The notes beneath the pieces were generated by a model. It saw only the letters and a program-made list of their open reading frames with translations. It did no database searches and was not told the origin of the DNA. From Chelatococcus caeni (GTDB lineage: Bacteria; Pseudomonadota; Alphaproteobacteria; Rhizobiales; Beijerinckiaceae), in assembly GCF_014196925.1 (NCBI RefSeq), contig NZ_JACIEN010000001.1, positions 1,652,387-1,716,386 on the forward strand: DNA of 64,000 bases. The letters run 5' to 3'. This document shows positions 37,160-46,153 of this stretch, in pieces (the stretch's first letter is position 1; each line of letters starts with the position of its first letter). Made by a program: the position numbers and the translations under genes.

Positions 37160-39651
37160 CCCCTGACGAGCGGGACCTTGGGCACGGTGCTGACCGGCGC
37201 CGGCAGGCCGCCCTTGCCGCCCCGCCCGCCGGTCTCACCACCGCCCGACTTGCGGCCTTTCTGCACCTTTCGGGCCGGCTTTGTCGAGCCCCGCTTCACC
37301 TTGCGGCGCTTGGCGGCATCGGCCACGTCCTTCTCGGGCTTCGGCGTCACCGGCCCTTCCGGATATTCGAAGCCGAGGCTGCGCGTACCTGTCTCGTCGG
37401 TGATGACGACGACGCGCACGGCGCCGCCGTTCTTCAGCCGCCCGAACAGCACCTCGTCGGCCAGCGGGGTCTTGATCGTCGTCTGGATGAGCCGCGCCAT
37501 GGGCCGGGCCCCCAGCGCCTCGTCATAGCCGTTGTCGACCAGCCACTCGCGCGCCTCGTCGCTCAGCTCGATGGTGACGTTGCGGTCGGCGAGCTGCGCC
37601 TCGAGCTGCAGGACGAACTTGTCCACGACCTTCGCCACCACCTCCTTCGGCAGATGGCCGAAGGAGATGATCGCGTCGAGGCGGTTGCGGAACTCCGGCG
37701 CGAAGAGGCGGTTGACGGCCTCCTGGTCGTCTCCCTCGCGCTTGGTGCGCGTGAAGCCGTAGGCCGGCCGGGCGAGGTCGGCGGCGCCGGCATTCGTCGT
37801 CATGATGAGGATGACGTTGCGGAAATCGACCTGCTTGCCGTTGTGGTCCGTCAGCTTGCCGTGGTCCATGACCTGCAACAGGATGTTGAACAGGTCGGGA
37901 TGGGCCTTCTCGATCTCATCGAGCAGCAGCACGCAGTGCGGATGCTGGTCGACGCCGTCGGTCAGGAGCCCGCCCTGGTCGAAGCCCACATAGCCGGGCG
38001 GTGCGCCGATGAGCCGCGAGACGGTGTGCCGCTCCATGTACTCCGACATGTCGAAGCGCAGCAGCTCGACGCCGAGCGTCGCCGCCAGCTGGCGCGCCAC
38101 CTCCGTCTTGCCGACGCCGGTCGGGCCGGCGAAGAGATAGCAGCCGATCGGCTTCTCGGCATCGCGCAGCCCAGCGCGGGCGAGCTTGATCGAGGCCGAC
38201 AGCGCCTCGATGGGGCGCTCCTGCCCGTAGACGACGCGCTTCAGCGTCTCCTCGAGGTTCTGCAGAACCTCGGCATCGTCCTTCGACACCGTCTTGGGCG
38301 GGATGCGCGCCATGGTGGCGATGGTCGTCTCGATCTCCTTGACGCCGATCGTCTTCTTGCGCCGGCTCTCGGGCAGCAGCATCTGCGAGGCGCCGGTCTC
38401 GTCGATGACGTCGATCGCCTTGTCCGGCAGCTTGCGGTCGTGGATGTAGCGGCTCGACAGCTCCACCGCCGCCTTGATGGCGTCGTTGGTGTAGCGCAGC
38501 TTGTGGAACTCCTCGAAATAGGGCTTCAGCCCCTTGAGGATGGCGATGGTGTCCGGGACGCTCGGCTCGTTGACGTCGATCTTCTGGAAGCGGCGCACCA
38601 GGGCCCGGTCCTTCTCGAAGTACTGGCGGTACTCCTTGTAGGTGGTCGAGCCGATGCAGCGCAGCGTGCCGGAGGCGAGCGCGGGCTTCAGCAGGTTCGA
38701 CGCATCCATCGCGCCGCCGGAGGTCGCCCCGGCGCCGATCACCGTGTGGATCTCGTCGATGAAGAGGATCGCGTCGGGATGCTGCTCGATCTCCTTCATC
38801 ACCTGCTTGAGGCGCTCCTCGAAGTCGCCGCGGTAGCGCGTGCCGGCGAGCAGCGTGCCCATGTCGAGGGCGAAGACCGTCGCGTCGGCCAGCACCTCCG
38901 GCACCTCGCCCAACACGATCTTGCGGGCGAGCCCCTCGGCGATGGCCGTCTTGCCGACGCCGGGATCGCCGACGAGCAGCGGGTTGTTCTTGTGCCGGCG
39001 GCACAGCACCTGGATGGTGCGCTGGATCTCGCCCTCACGGCCGATGAGCGGGTCGATGCGCCCCTCGCGGGCCTTCTTGTTGAGGTTGACGCAATAGGCC
39101 TCGAGGGCATCGCCCTTCTTCTTGCGCTGGCCCTCGGCCTCGTCGGTGCTCGACGAGCGCCCCTCGCTCTCCTCGTCGGAGCCGCGCGGCGCGCGGGTTT
39201 CCGACAGCCCGGCGCGCTTGGCGATGCCGTGGCTGATGTAGTTGACGGCGTCGTAGCGCGTCATGTCCTGCTCTTGCAGGAAATAGGCCGCGTGGCTCTC
39301 GCGCTCGGCGAAGATGGCGACGAGCACGTTCGCGCCCGTCACCTCCTCCCGGCCCGAGGACTGCACGTGGATGACGGCGCGCTGGATGACGCGCTGGAAC
39401 CCGGCCGTCGGCTTCGATTCCTCGCGCCCGTCGGCGACGAGGTTGGTCAGCTCGGTATCGACATATTCGACGAGATTGCGGCGCAGCATCTCGAGATCGA
39501 CATTGCACGCGCGCATCACCGCCGCCGCATCCTGGTCATCGACCAGGGCGAGCAGCAGGTGCTCGAGCGTCGCGTACTCGTGGTGGCGCTCGTTGGCGAA
39601 GGCCAGGGCCCTGTGAAGCGCCTGTTCGAGACTGCGGGAGAAGGTGGGCAA
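37156..39651 (-). CDS. clpA: ATP-dependent Clp protease ATP-binding subunit ClpA
   Basis: An 831-residue AAA+ unfoldase that feeds substrates to ClpP. It has the N-domain (1-145, binds ClpS), AAA1 with Walker A GDPGVGKT (228-235) and Walker B AILFIDEIHT, and AAA2 with Walker A GPTGVGKT (509-516). The ClpP-docking loop region reads PAYGFTRTKREGDD, with YGF where E. coli has IGL. It extends about 65 residues beyond the usual end in a Lys/Arg/Gly-rich tail (after FEYPEGPV). It is encoded 13 bases downstream of clpS. Confidence 0.97.
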   Translation of the reverse strand: MPTFSRSLEQALHRALAFANERHHEYATLEHLLLALVDDQDAAAVMRACNVDLEMLRRNLVEYVDTELTNLVADGREESKPTAGFQRVIQRAVIHVQSSGREEVTGANVLVAIFAERESHAAYFLQEQDMTRYDAVNYISHGIAKRAGLSETRAPRGSDEESEGRSSSTDEAEGQRKKKGDALEAYCVNLNKKAREGRIDPLIGREGEIQRTIQVLCRRHKNNPLLVGDPGVGKTAIAEGLARKIVLGEVPEVLADATVFALDMGTLLAGTRYRGDFEERLKQVMKEIEQHPDAILFIDEIHTVIGAGATSGGAMDASNLLKPALASGTLRCIGSTTYKEYRQYFEKDRALVRRFQKIDVNEPSVPDTIAILKGLKPYFEEFHKLRYTNDAIKAAVELSSRYIHDRKLPDKAIDVIDETGASQMLLPESRRKKTIGVKEIETTIATMARIPPKTVSKDDAEVLQNLEETLKRVVYGQERPIEALSASIKLARAGLRDAEKPIGCYLFAGPTGVGKTEVARQLAATLGVELLRFDMSEYMERHTVSRLIGAPPGYVGFDQGGLLTDGVDQHPHCVLLLDEIEKAHPDLFNILLQVMDHGKLTDHNGKQVDFRNVILIMTTNAGAADLARPAYGFTRTKREGDDQEAVNRLFAPEFRNRLDAIISFGHLPKEVVAKVVDKFVLQLEAQLADRNVTIELSDEAREWLVDNGYDEALGARPMARLIQTTIKTPLADEVLFGRLKNGGAVRVVVITDETGTRSLGFEYPEGPVTPKPEKDVADAAKRRKVKRGSTKPARKVQKGRKSGGGETGGRGGKGGLPAPVSTVPKVPLVRG

Positions 39652-39664
39652 AAGGGTCTCTCCC

Positions 39665-40009
39665 CTATTTCTTTTCCATCACGCATTGCAGCGGGTGCTG
39701 GTGCTGCCGTGCGAAATCCATCACCTGGGTGACTTTGGTCTCGGCAACCTCATAGGTGAAGATGCCGCATTCCCCGACGCCGTTCTGATGCACGTGCAGC
39801 ATGATCCGGGTGGCGTCCTCCCGGGCCTTGTTGAAGAAGCGCTCCAGCACGTGCACCACGAACTCCATCGGCGTGTAATCGTCGTTGAGCAGCAGCACGC
39901 GATACATGTTGGGCCGCTTGGTCCGCGGCTTGGTTTTCGTTAGAAGCGCCGAACCCGGACCATCGTTCCCTTGCGAGGGACGCAATCCGCCACGCCGGCG
40001 CTCCGTCAT
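39665..40009 (-). CDS. clpS: ATP-dependent Clp protease adaptor ClpS
   Basis: A 114-residue adaptor that delivers N-end-rule substrates to ClpA. The core starts at [29 protein letters not shown] and continues to [38 protein letters not shown], with the N-degron pocket residues (NDD, and Met in YTPMEF) intact. The N-terminus before this is not conserved. I use the ATG at 40009; an ATG at 40063 would add 18 residues. Confidence 0.95.
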   Translation of the reverse strand: MTERRRGGLRPSQGNDGPGSALLTKTKPRTKRPNMYRVLLLNDDYTPMEFVVHVLERFFNKAREDATRIMLHVHQNGVGECGIFTYEVAETKVTQVMDFARQHQHPLQCVMEKK

Positions 40010-40337
40010 GCCCGTCGTCGGCCCCACGGCCCGCTCGTCCAGCTTCCCAGTCCCTGTCGGCATCGTATCCGCAAATGATCTCGCGCTTGGCCCGCTCTCG
40101 CGCGCGCCCGGACGGCGCGCCCCGACTAATCTAATGCCCGGCGGGATGCTTCGCCAGTGCGTCCGGCGCCGCGCGCGGATCAAAAAACAACGACGGCGGC
40201 AGCAACGCCTCCGCCGCCGCCCCCGGCGAGGGGAGACAGGCGCGAAAAAGGGCAAACGGCACGAAAAAAGGCCCGGCACGGGGCCGGGCCTTGAGGCGGG
40301 AGGATAAATCGATCGGCGGCGCGAGCCGCCGCCGGTA
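40010..40337. other. Intergenic region between clpS and the phasin gene
   Basis: It holds the promoter side of clpS, a GC-rich potential hairpin around 40187-40215 (GACGGCGGCAG pairing with CTCCGCCGCC), and the phasin terminator. No other gene is visible. Confidence 0.5.
40265..40292 (-). terminator. Rho-independent terminator of the phasin gene
   Basis: On the minus strand AAGGCCCGGC and GCCGGGCCTT form a perfect stem around a short CCCGT-type loop and run into six T residues. It lies 46 bases after the phasin stop. Confidence 0.88.
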
Positions 40338-40745
40338 TCACTTGCCGGTGGTCGCGACCGTCTGCGCGCGGGCGTAGAGGCCCTCGTAGGGCTTCACCGC
40401 TTCCTTGGCGAGGTCGGCATAGAGCTCACCGATCTTGCTCGTCTGGGCGACGAGACCCTCGTAGGCGCTCTTGAGATAGGCGGACTGGATCTCGAAGGCC
40501 TTGTCGAGCGTCTTGGCGCCGGCGAGCTTCTCGACCGTGGCGCTGCCCTGCTCGAAGCTCTTCTTCGAATAGTCGGCAACCTCGACGGCGATCGCCTGGG
40601 CACCCTTGGAGACGGCGCCGAACGTCTTCATGGCGACGTCCATCTGTTCCTTGCCGAGTTTCTGCAGATCGTCGAACTGAGCGAACATGTCCTCTTCGGC
40701 GCCGCGAGACGCCGCCCCTGAGCTGGCCGGAGACACGTCCGGCAT
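40338..40745 (-). CDS. Phasin family protein
   Basis: A 135-residue, all-helical, amphipathic protein. The pattern [46 protein letters not shown] and the following helices match the phasin family, small proteins that coat polyhydroxyalkanoate granules. Start choice is uncertain: ATG codons at 40751, 40745 and 40694 are all possible, and the last would remove a non-conserved 17-residue leader. A strong terminator follows, and palindromes that could bind a PhaR-type repressor lie upstream. Confidence 0.88.
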   Translation of the reverse strand: MPDVSPASSGAASRGAEEDMFAQFDDLQKLGKEQMDVAMKTFGAVSKGAQAIAVEVADYSKKSFEQGSATVEKLAGAKTLDKAFEIQSAYLKSAYEGLVAQTSKIGELYADLAKEAVKPYEGLYARAQTVATTGK

Positions 40746-40786
40746 GACCAAAAAACCGCCTGACTAAAGCCGGTGCGCTATATATA

Positions 40787-40832
40787 TGTGCAACGCACAA
40801 TGGCTGTCAACGCCATTTGTTGCATTGCAACA
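40787..40832. promoter_or_regulatory. Two palindromes upstream of the phasin gene (candidate PhaR operators)
   Basis: TGTGC-AAC-GCACA (40787-40799) and TGTTGCA-T-TGCAACA (40818-40832, perfect seven-base arms) lie 42 and 73 bases before the phasin start within an AT-rich patch (TATATATATG). PHA-granule genes in alphaproteobacteria are often repressed by PhaR, which binds TGC/GCA-type inverted repeats. The assignment is inference. Confidence 0.5.
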
Positions 40833-40966
40833 TGACCCGCAGGCGCCCGGTTTAACGCATCCGTAACCGCGTCGACTTAGCGTCGTTGACAGTGGCGCGC
40901 CGGTGACTGGCTCGAAAGATCCGGCGCAGAAGGACAATTCAGGCGTCTGATGTCGGGGACGGACAA

Positions 40967-42418
40967 ATGAACATGGGTTGCGTATCGACCCGGTGGCGGC
41001 GTTGGGGCGCCGTGCTGGGAACAGTCGGGCTTGCCGCGTCGCTCAGCCTCGTGCCAACGGCTCCGGCCATGGCCAAGAAGAAGGCTTCGGGTGGATACAA
41101 CCCGCCGTATGCGGCCATCGTCGTCGACGTGAAGAGCGGCAAGACGCTGCACGCCGTCAATGCCGACGCCCCGCGCATCCCCGCATCCATCACCAAGGTG
41201 ATGACGCTCTATCTGCTGTTCGAGCAGCTCGAGGCCGGGCGGGTGCGCCTCGACACGCCCCTCAGGGTCTCCGCGAACGCCGCCGCGCAGGCGCCGTCGA
41301 AGCTTGGGCTCAAGGCCGGCTCCAGCATCTCGGTGGAGAACGCCATCCTGGCCATGGTGACGAAGTCGGCCAACGACGTCGCCATGGTGGTGGCCGAGAA
41401 CATCGGCGGCTCCGAGCGCGCCTTCGCCCAGCTCATGACGCGCAAGGCGCGTGCGCTCGGCATGAGCCGCACCACCTTCTACAACCCGCACGGCCTGCCG
41501 TCCTCGCCCGCCAACGTCTCCACGGCGCGCGACCTCGCCATCCTCGGCCAGGCCATCCAGGACCGCTTCCCCCGTTACTACGGCTATTTCGAGAAGCGCA
41601 GCTTCACCTACGCCGGCCGCACCCACGGCAACCACAACAAGCTGCTCGGGCGCGTCGAAGGCGTGGACGGCATCAAGACCGGCTTCACCCGCGCCTCCGG
41701 CTTCAACCTCCTGACCTCGGCCAGGACGAGCACCCGCCACGTGGTCGCCGTCGTCCTCGGCGGCCGCTCCGGCGCGTCGCGCGACCAGATCATGGCCAAC
41801 CTCGTCTCCGACAACCTGCCCCGGGCCTATGCCGGTGCGCGGCAGACGCCGGCCGTCGCCGACCGTGCGCCGACGCCGGTCGCCGTCGCCCGCGCCGAGG
41901 AGGTGGAGACCACCGCCGCCATTCCGCTTCCCGCGCCGCGCCCCGAGCCGGCCGGCGCCCCGCTCGACCTGTCCAGCATCCGGCCGGTCGTCGCCTCGGC
42001 CTCCGGCTCGACCGCGACGCCCTCGTCCATGCAGTGGTCGGCAGGTCCGCAGCCGGCACCCCGCGCCGGGACCCAGGTGGCCTCCGCCGAGCCGGTTGCC
42101 GTCTCCGCCATCGCCGATCTCGAGAAGAAGCAGGCGGCCGAGGAACCCGTGAAGCAGGCCGCCCCCTCCCGCTCGGCCGGCTGGGTGATCCAGCTCGCCG
42201 CGACCGGCGACGAGGCGCGCGCCCGCGACATTCTGAGCGACGCCCGCCAGAAGTCCCGCGATCTCCTGTCGAACGCCTCGCCCTTCACCGAGAAATTCGT
42301 CAAGGACGGCACCACCTTCTACCGCGCACGCTTCTCCGGCTTCGATCCGGACAGCGCCCAGGCCGCCTGCAAGACCCTCAAGCGGCGCGGCTTCTCCTGC
42401 TTCGCCACCCGCGGCTGA
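40967..42418 (+). CDS. D-alanyl-D-alanine carboxypeptidase with C-terminal SPOR domain
   Basis: A 483-residue periplasmic penicillin-binding protein that trims peptidoglycan pentapeptides. The signal peptide ends near APAMA (36). The serine-protease-like motifs are complete: S74-x-x-K77 (SITK), S134-A-N136 and K237-T-G. A Pro/Ala-rich linker (about 285-395) leads to a C-terminal SPOR domain (about 405-483, GWVIQLAATGDEARARDIL), which binds denuded glycan strands and should direct the enzyme to division sites. An alternative frame through the same DNA is not coding. Confidence 0.95.
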   Translation: MNMGCVSTRWRRWGAVLGTVGLAASLSLVPTAPAMAKKKASGGYNPPYAAIVVDVKSGKTLHAVNADAPRIPASITKVMTLYLLFEQLEAGRVRLDTPLRVSANAAAQAPSKLGLKAGSSISVENAILAMVTKSANDVAMVVAENIGGSERAFAQLMTRKARALGMSRTTFYNPHGLPSSPANVSTARDLAILGQAIQDRFPRYYGYFEKRSFTYAGRTHGNHNKLLGRVEGVDGIKTGFTRASGFNLLTSARTSTRHVVAVVLGGRSGASRDQIMANLVSDNLPRAYAGARQTPAVADRAPTPVAVARAEEVETTAAIPLPAPRPEPAGAPLDLSSIRPVVASASGSTATPSSMQWSAGPQPAPRAGTQVASAEPVAVSAIADLEKKQAAEEPVKQAAPSRSAGWVIQLAATGDEARARDILSDARQKSRDLLSNASPFTEKFVKDGTTFYRARFSGFDPDSAQAACKTLKRRGFSCFATRG

Positions 42419-42493
42419 GCCGCGCGACGACGAGCGGGCCGCCCTGACGGCTCGCCAGCCTTCCAGTGTCAAACGCCGCATTCGGTCGGAGTA

Positions 42494-43252
42494 TCAGCGA
42501 TGTCGGCTCAACAGGATGTCCTTGGCCTGATTCACACGGGCGGCCAGATAGGTCGAGCCCCCCTGGTCGGGATGGAGTTTCTTCATGAGCGTGCGGTGCG
42601 CGCGACGAATGTCGGCCTCTCCGGCCCCCGGCGGAAGGCCGAGCACCTCACGAGCCTCCTCTTCCGTCATCGCGCCCGCAGCCGCCTCGCCGCGGCCCCG
42701 CGCGTGAGCATCGCCGTCAGCGTCTTCACGCCAGGCGGGAAACCGGCGGTCGAGATAAGCCTCTAGGAGGCGCGCACCGTCCATGTCGCGGGCGAGGCAT
42801 TCGCGGTGGAGCTCGAGAAGCTCCTCCCGCCCCAGCCCCGACAGGGCCCGGCCCTCCCGCGGGCCGGCGAGAACCGTCCCCTCCATCTCGCCGCTCGCAT
42901 GGTCGAGCTCCATCTCGATCATCACCGAGCGCACCCGCGATACGCGGGGCGCCCCGCCGCCCGACGAGCCGGGCCCGGATCCCGGCCAAGAGCCCGGCCA
43001 AGAACCCGGCCAGGAGCGCGGGCTCGCATAGCCGGCCCCCGGCCGGCCGAGCAGCCACCAGCCGAGGCCGGCAAGCCCCAGCGCCATGTCGAAACGCCCC
43101 CGCACCAGCAGCACGGCCGCGACGGCGAGCGCTCCCCAGCCGCCGGCCTGGCGCAGGACCTTCGCCAGCACCTTGGCATCGGCATTGGCATAGCTGCGCC
43201 CGAGCCACCACAGGAGCACGAGCGCGAGAAGTCCAAGAGCAAGTGCGATCAC
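42494..43252 (-). CDS. DnaJ-domain membrane protein
   Basis: A 252-residue protein. One or two transmembrane helices lie in the first 75 residues. A repetitive segment (SWPG three times, then SGPG, about residues 78-95) follows, then a soluble middle, and a C-terminal J domain (about 195-252) with the HPD motif in LMKKLHPDQGGS. This layout (membrane anchor plus terminal J domain) resembles mitochondrial Tim14/DjlC-like co-chaperones. The GTG start at 43252 overlaps the upstream vWA gene stop by four bases (GTGA). Confidence 0.85.
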   Translation of the reverse strand: MIALALGLLALVLLWWLGRSYANADAKVLAKVLRQAGGWGALAVAAVLLVRGRFDMALGLAGLGWWLLGRPGAGYASPRSWPGSWPGSWPGSGPGSSGGGAPRVSRVRSVMIEMELDHASGEMEGTVLAGPREGRALSGLGREELLELHRECLARDMDGARLLEAYLDRRFPAWREDADGDAHARGRGEAAAGAMTEEEAREVLGLPPGAGEADIRRAHRTLMKKLHPDQGGSTYLAARVNQAKDILLSRHR

Positions 43253-43995
43253 CGCTTGCCACCCATTGCGGTCAACAATCCCCTCACCTCGCCGCCGTCG
43301 CGGTCGGCGAGCCGCTGCAGCGCCGGCAGGCCACCGGTGGCATAGGCCGCCGCGCCGCGCAGAAGCGCTGCGAGCGTCGCGCCCGCACCGCTGTCGAAAC
43401 GTGCATAGGCGCCGCCGGTCAGGCGGGAAAGCTCCTTGAAGACCTGTGTCACGGCCGCGTCTTGCCCCTCCTGGAACGCGAAGATGCGCACGCCGAGCAG
43501 GCTAAGTTCACCGGCGAGCGCGCACAGGCCGTCCGCATCCTCCTCGACGGCGTCGCCGACGAGGACGAGGACCTTCGCCCCACTGCGCGACACCTCGCTG
43601 CGGGCATGGGTGAGGACGCGCCCGATCTGCGTCAGTCCGCCGCGGCAGTCGATGCGCGTCATGAGCGCGGTCAGCGCCCCGGCATCGGAGACCCAGCGCG
43701 AGGCCCGGCATTCGCCGAAACCGCGGAAATAGACGAGCTGCACGGCAAGGCCGCCGCCGGCGAGCGCCGTGTCGAACATCTCGGCCTGCAGCCGGCAGGC
43801 GAGATCCCAGGTCGGCTGCCGGCTCATGGTGGCGTCGAGCGCGAAGATGAGGCGCCCCGCCGGCGCGGCGGGCGTGGCGACCGCCCTGGCCTCTTTCAGG
43901 AAGGCATCGACGTCGCGCGACGGGCCGGCCTCCGGCGCGGATGATCCGCGCTGCGCCAGGTCCCTGTCGCGGCCGTCACGCTTGTCCTCACCCAT
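43249..43995 (-). CDS. von Willebrand factor type A-like protein
   Basis: A 248-residue soluble protein. It has a vWA-like fold with a partial MIDAS motif: LIFALDATMSRQPTWD (D-A-T-M-S in place of D-x-S-x-S), then RIDCRGGLTQIGRVL and VLVLVGDAVEEDADGL. The C-terminal part contains TGGAYARFDSGAG. The family's role is unknown. Translational coupling to the DnaJ-domain membrane protein suggests the two act together, perhaps in a chaperone-like assembly. Confidence 0.8.
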   Translation of the reverse strand: MGEDKRDGRDRDLAQRGSSAPEAGPSRDVDAFLKEARAVATPAAPAGRLIFALDATMSRQPTWDLACRLQAEMFDTALAGGGLAVQLVYFRGFGECRASRWVSDAGALTALMTRIDCRGGLTQIGRVLTHARSEVSRSGAKVLVLVGDAVEEDADGLCALAGELSLLGVRIFAFQEGQDAAVTQVFKELSRLTGGAYARFDSGAGATLAALLRGAAAYATGGLPALQRLADRDGGEVRGLLTAMGGKR

Positions 43996-44078
43996 GGCCG
44001 GGCCGCCTCCCTTTCGTTCTTATCTTCATGTGGCACGAACCGGCGCCCTTGCAAGCGCGACATCCCCCCGGGGCCTCT

Positions 44079-44089
44079 TTGCACTGCAA
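44079..44089. promoter_or_regulatory. Palindrome TTGCA-C-TGCAA upstream of panC
   Basis: A perfect inverted repeat with a one-base spacer, similar in its TTGCA/TGCAA arms to the palindrome before the phasin gene. It lies in the gap between the divergent vWA gene and panC. Function is unknown. Confidence 0.35.
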
Positions 44090-44175
44090 CATGATTGTTG
44101 GCGGGGCAGCCTCGCTTTGCTACAGGCAGAAGCTATGCACGGCGGCAAAGACCGGGCAAGGGAGGGACGACGGGC

Positions 44176-45018
44176 ATGGACAGGGTCGCGACGGTCGATA
44201 CGGTCAAGGGCTTGCGCGAGGCGGTCGCCTCGTGGCGCGGAGCGGGCGAGCGCGTCGCCCTGGTGCCCACCATGGGCGCCCTGCACGTCGGCCATCTTTC
44301 GCTGGTCGAGCGCGCCCGGGCGCTGGCCGACCGGGTCGTCGTCTCGATCTTCGTCAATCCGACCCAGTTCGCCCCCAACGAGGATTTTTCGAAGTATCCC
44401 CGCACGCTGGACGATGACCGCGCGAAGCTCGCGGGCCTCGCGGAGCTCGCCTATACGCCGCTCGTCGAGGAGATGTATCCGCCGGGCTTCGCCACCACGG
44501 TGAGCCTTGCCGGCCCGGCCGCCGCCGGGCTCGAGGATGCCTTCCGCCCCACCCATTTTGCCGGCGTCGCCACCGTCGTCGCCAAGCTGCTGCTGCAGGC
44601 CCTGCCGGACGTCGCCGTCTTCGGCGAGAAGGATTACCAGCAGCTCAAGGTCATCGCCCGCATGGCACGCGATCTCGACCTCACGGCCGAGATCATCGGC
44701 GCACCGACCGTGCGCGAGGCCGATGGGCTCGCCCTGTCCTCGCGCAACCGTTACCTGTCCGACGAGGAGCGGGCGCTCGCGCCCACGCTGCACCGCACCT
44801 TGCAGGACGGCGCAGCCCGCCTGCGCGCCGGCGAGGATGCCGGGGCCGTCGTGACGGCCGGCGAGGATGCTCTTGCGGCAGCCGGTTTCGCCGTCGATTA
44901 CCTCGCCCTGCGCGACGCCGAGACGCTCGCGCCGGTCAGCGACCTTGCGGCGCCGGCGCGCCTCCTCGTCGCGGCGCGGCTGGGAGCGACGCGGCTCATC
45001 GACAACATCGCCGTCTGA
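44176..45018 (+). CDS. panC: Pantothenate synthetase
   Basis: A 280-residue enzyme that joins pantoate and beta-alanine using ATP, the last step of pantothenate synthesis. It has the class I synthetase HIGH-like motif in PTMGALHVGHLSLV, VNPTQFAPNEDFSKYPR, EKDYQQL and the KMSKS-like region ALSSRNRYLS. The ATG at 44176 is chosen since GGAGG lies upstream and the frame before it is not conserved. No panB or panD is nearby. Confidence 0.96.
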   Translation: MDRVATVDTVKGLREAVASWRGAGERVALVPTMGALHVGHLSLVERARALADRVVVSIFVNPTQFAPNEDFSKYPRTLDDDRAKLAGLAELAYTPLVEEMYPPGFATTVSLAGPAAAGLEDAFRPTHFAGVATVVAKLLLQALPDVAVFGEKDYQQLKVIARMARDLDLTAEIIGAPTVREADGLALSSRNRYLSDEERALAPTLHRTLQDGAARLRAGEDAGAVVTAGEDALAAAGFAVDYLALRDAETLAPVSDLAAPARLLVAARLGATRLIDNIAV

Positions 45019-45025
45019 CGAGAAC

Positions 45026-45047
45026 GGGCACGGCGAAAGCCGTGCCC
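45026..45047 (+). terminator. Stable hairpin after panC
   Basis: Nine-base arms GGGCACGGC and GCCGTGCCC are closed by a GAAA tetraloop, eight bases after the panC stop. There is no T tract, so it may act as a 3'-end stabiliser or a non-canonical terminator. Confidence 0.55.
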
Positions 45048-45099
45048 CGTCAGCCATTTGCAGCACGATCCGGAATCAGTTTCCGAGGCAACGGCATCG

Positions 45100-45474
45100 T
45101 CAGTGCAGCCGGCGACGCTCCTCAGCATCCTCGTAAGCCGCCCAGGCCACGAGGAGATCGGCGCCGAAGCCTTCGTCCGCGAGGCTGCCGCTGATGGTCA
45201 AGAAGAGGGATTCGGCCTTGTGCCAGTCGCGGGCGAGCGGCATGGCCCCGTCGGGCCCGCTTTCGAGCCGCGCCTCGGCATAGCGCTCCAGCAGCGCCTC
45301 GCGCTCGGCGAAGGCGAAGGCGGCGACGGCGGTGCGGAACACGCGTCCCGCCTCGATCTCGACCTGCCCCGTATCGCGCTGGCGCGGACGCACGAGATAG
45401 CCTTCCGCCCGCTCGTCGATTTCAAAGGACCGTGCGGCCCCTTCTGCAACACCGATCAGCATGAGCGCCTCCAT
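45100..45474 (-). CDS. Hypothetical protein
   Basis: A 124-residue soluble protein, mixed alpha/beta by composition, with the stretches YLVRPRQRDTGQVEIEAGRVF and HKAESLFLTISGSLADEGFGADLLVAW. I do not recognise a family. A Met at residue 5 is an alternative start. It is 66 bases downstream of the DUF1489 gene on the same strand. Confidence 0.55.
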   Translation of the reverse strand: MEALMLIGVAEGAARSFEIDERAEGYLVRPRQRDTGQVEIEAGRVFRTAVAAFAFAEREALLERYAEARLESGPDGAMPLARDWHKAESLFLTISGSLADEGFGADLLVAWAAYEDAEERRRLH

Positions 45475-45540
45475 CGGCTATCCTCATGCATCGACGATGC
45501 CAGCAAGGCTGTGCCAAAGCGGTGCGGGTGCGCACGCAAC

Positions 45541-45978
45541 CTACAGGAGGCCGAGGGAGGCGAGTTCCCGCCGCAGCTCCTCGGGCATCTCGGCTGCGCT
45601 CGCGCTGCCGTCCCCGAGGTCCGGCGGCGCATCCTTGGCCGTGAGATAGCGCCAGCCCTGGAACGGGCGATACGGCCGCGGCGAAACCGGCACGACGACC
45701 GGCTCCATGACGAGATGGCAGCGCGAGATGCCCTCGCCATCGGTGAAGGGGCGGATGGCGACGAGCCGCTGGCGGCAGGCGAGCTGTCCCTTGATGACCC
45801 AGTAGAGCGATCCGCCGTCGAGAAGCTCCTCGACGCGCTTGGGCACCATGCGCGTCGTGTGCAGCTGCTCCTGCGGCAGCTTCTGCCGCCGGCGCTCGCG
45901 CATGCGCTCCTCGATCCACTCCTCGAGGTCGCGGATCGATTCTGCCCCGACGCAGAGCTTGATGAGATGGAGGGCCAT
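45541..45978 (-). CDS. DUF1489 family protein
   Basis: A 145-residue soluble protein. It begins MALHLIKLCVGAESIRDLEEWI, the mark of DUF1489, and continues TTRMVPKRVEELLDGGSLYWVIKGQLACRQRLVAI and PFQGWRYLTAKDAPPDL. The family is restricted to alphaproteobacteria and uncharacterised. The ATG at 45978 is where conservation begins. Confidence 0.88.
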   Translation of the reverse strand: MALHLIKLCVGAESIRDLEEWIEERMRERRRQKLPQEQLHTTRMVPKRVEELLDGGSLYWVIKGQLACRQRLVAIRPFTDGEGISRCHLVMEPVVVPVSPRPYRPFQGWRYLTAKDAPPDLGDGSASAAEMPEELRRELASLGLL

Positions 45979-46153
45979 GGCCCAACTATCTAGCGCCGGC
46001 GCCGCGCGAGGCAACCGGGACGGTGCACGGGGCGGGGGATAACGGGTGGAGCAAGAGAAACGACTGAGTCGCAACTACAAAGGCTGAGGCTGCGAACCTC
46101 GATAAGGGAGCCACACCTCAACCAACGATAGGCACCTTGTTGATTGCCGGATT

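Noticed and set aside
37147..39732. An 861-codon open frame on the plus strand opposite clpA
   Set aside because: It is a shadow of GC-rich codon use in clpA. Its sequence is low-complexity (Arg/Leu/Val/His-rich) with no family resemblance, while the opposite strand encodes an unmistakable ClpA.
41209..42447. Alternative reading frames across the D,D-carboxypeptidase gene
   Set aside because: The main frame carries all three penicillin-binding motifs and a SPOR domain; the others are Arg/Pro-rich shadows.
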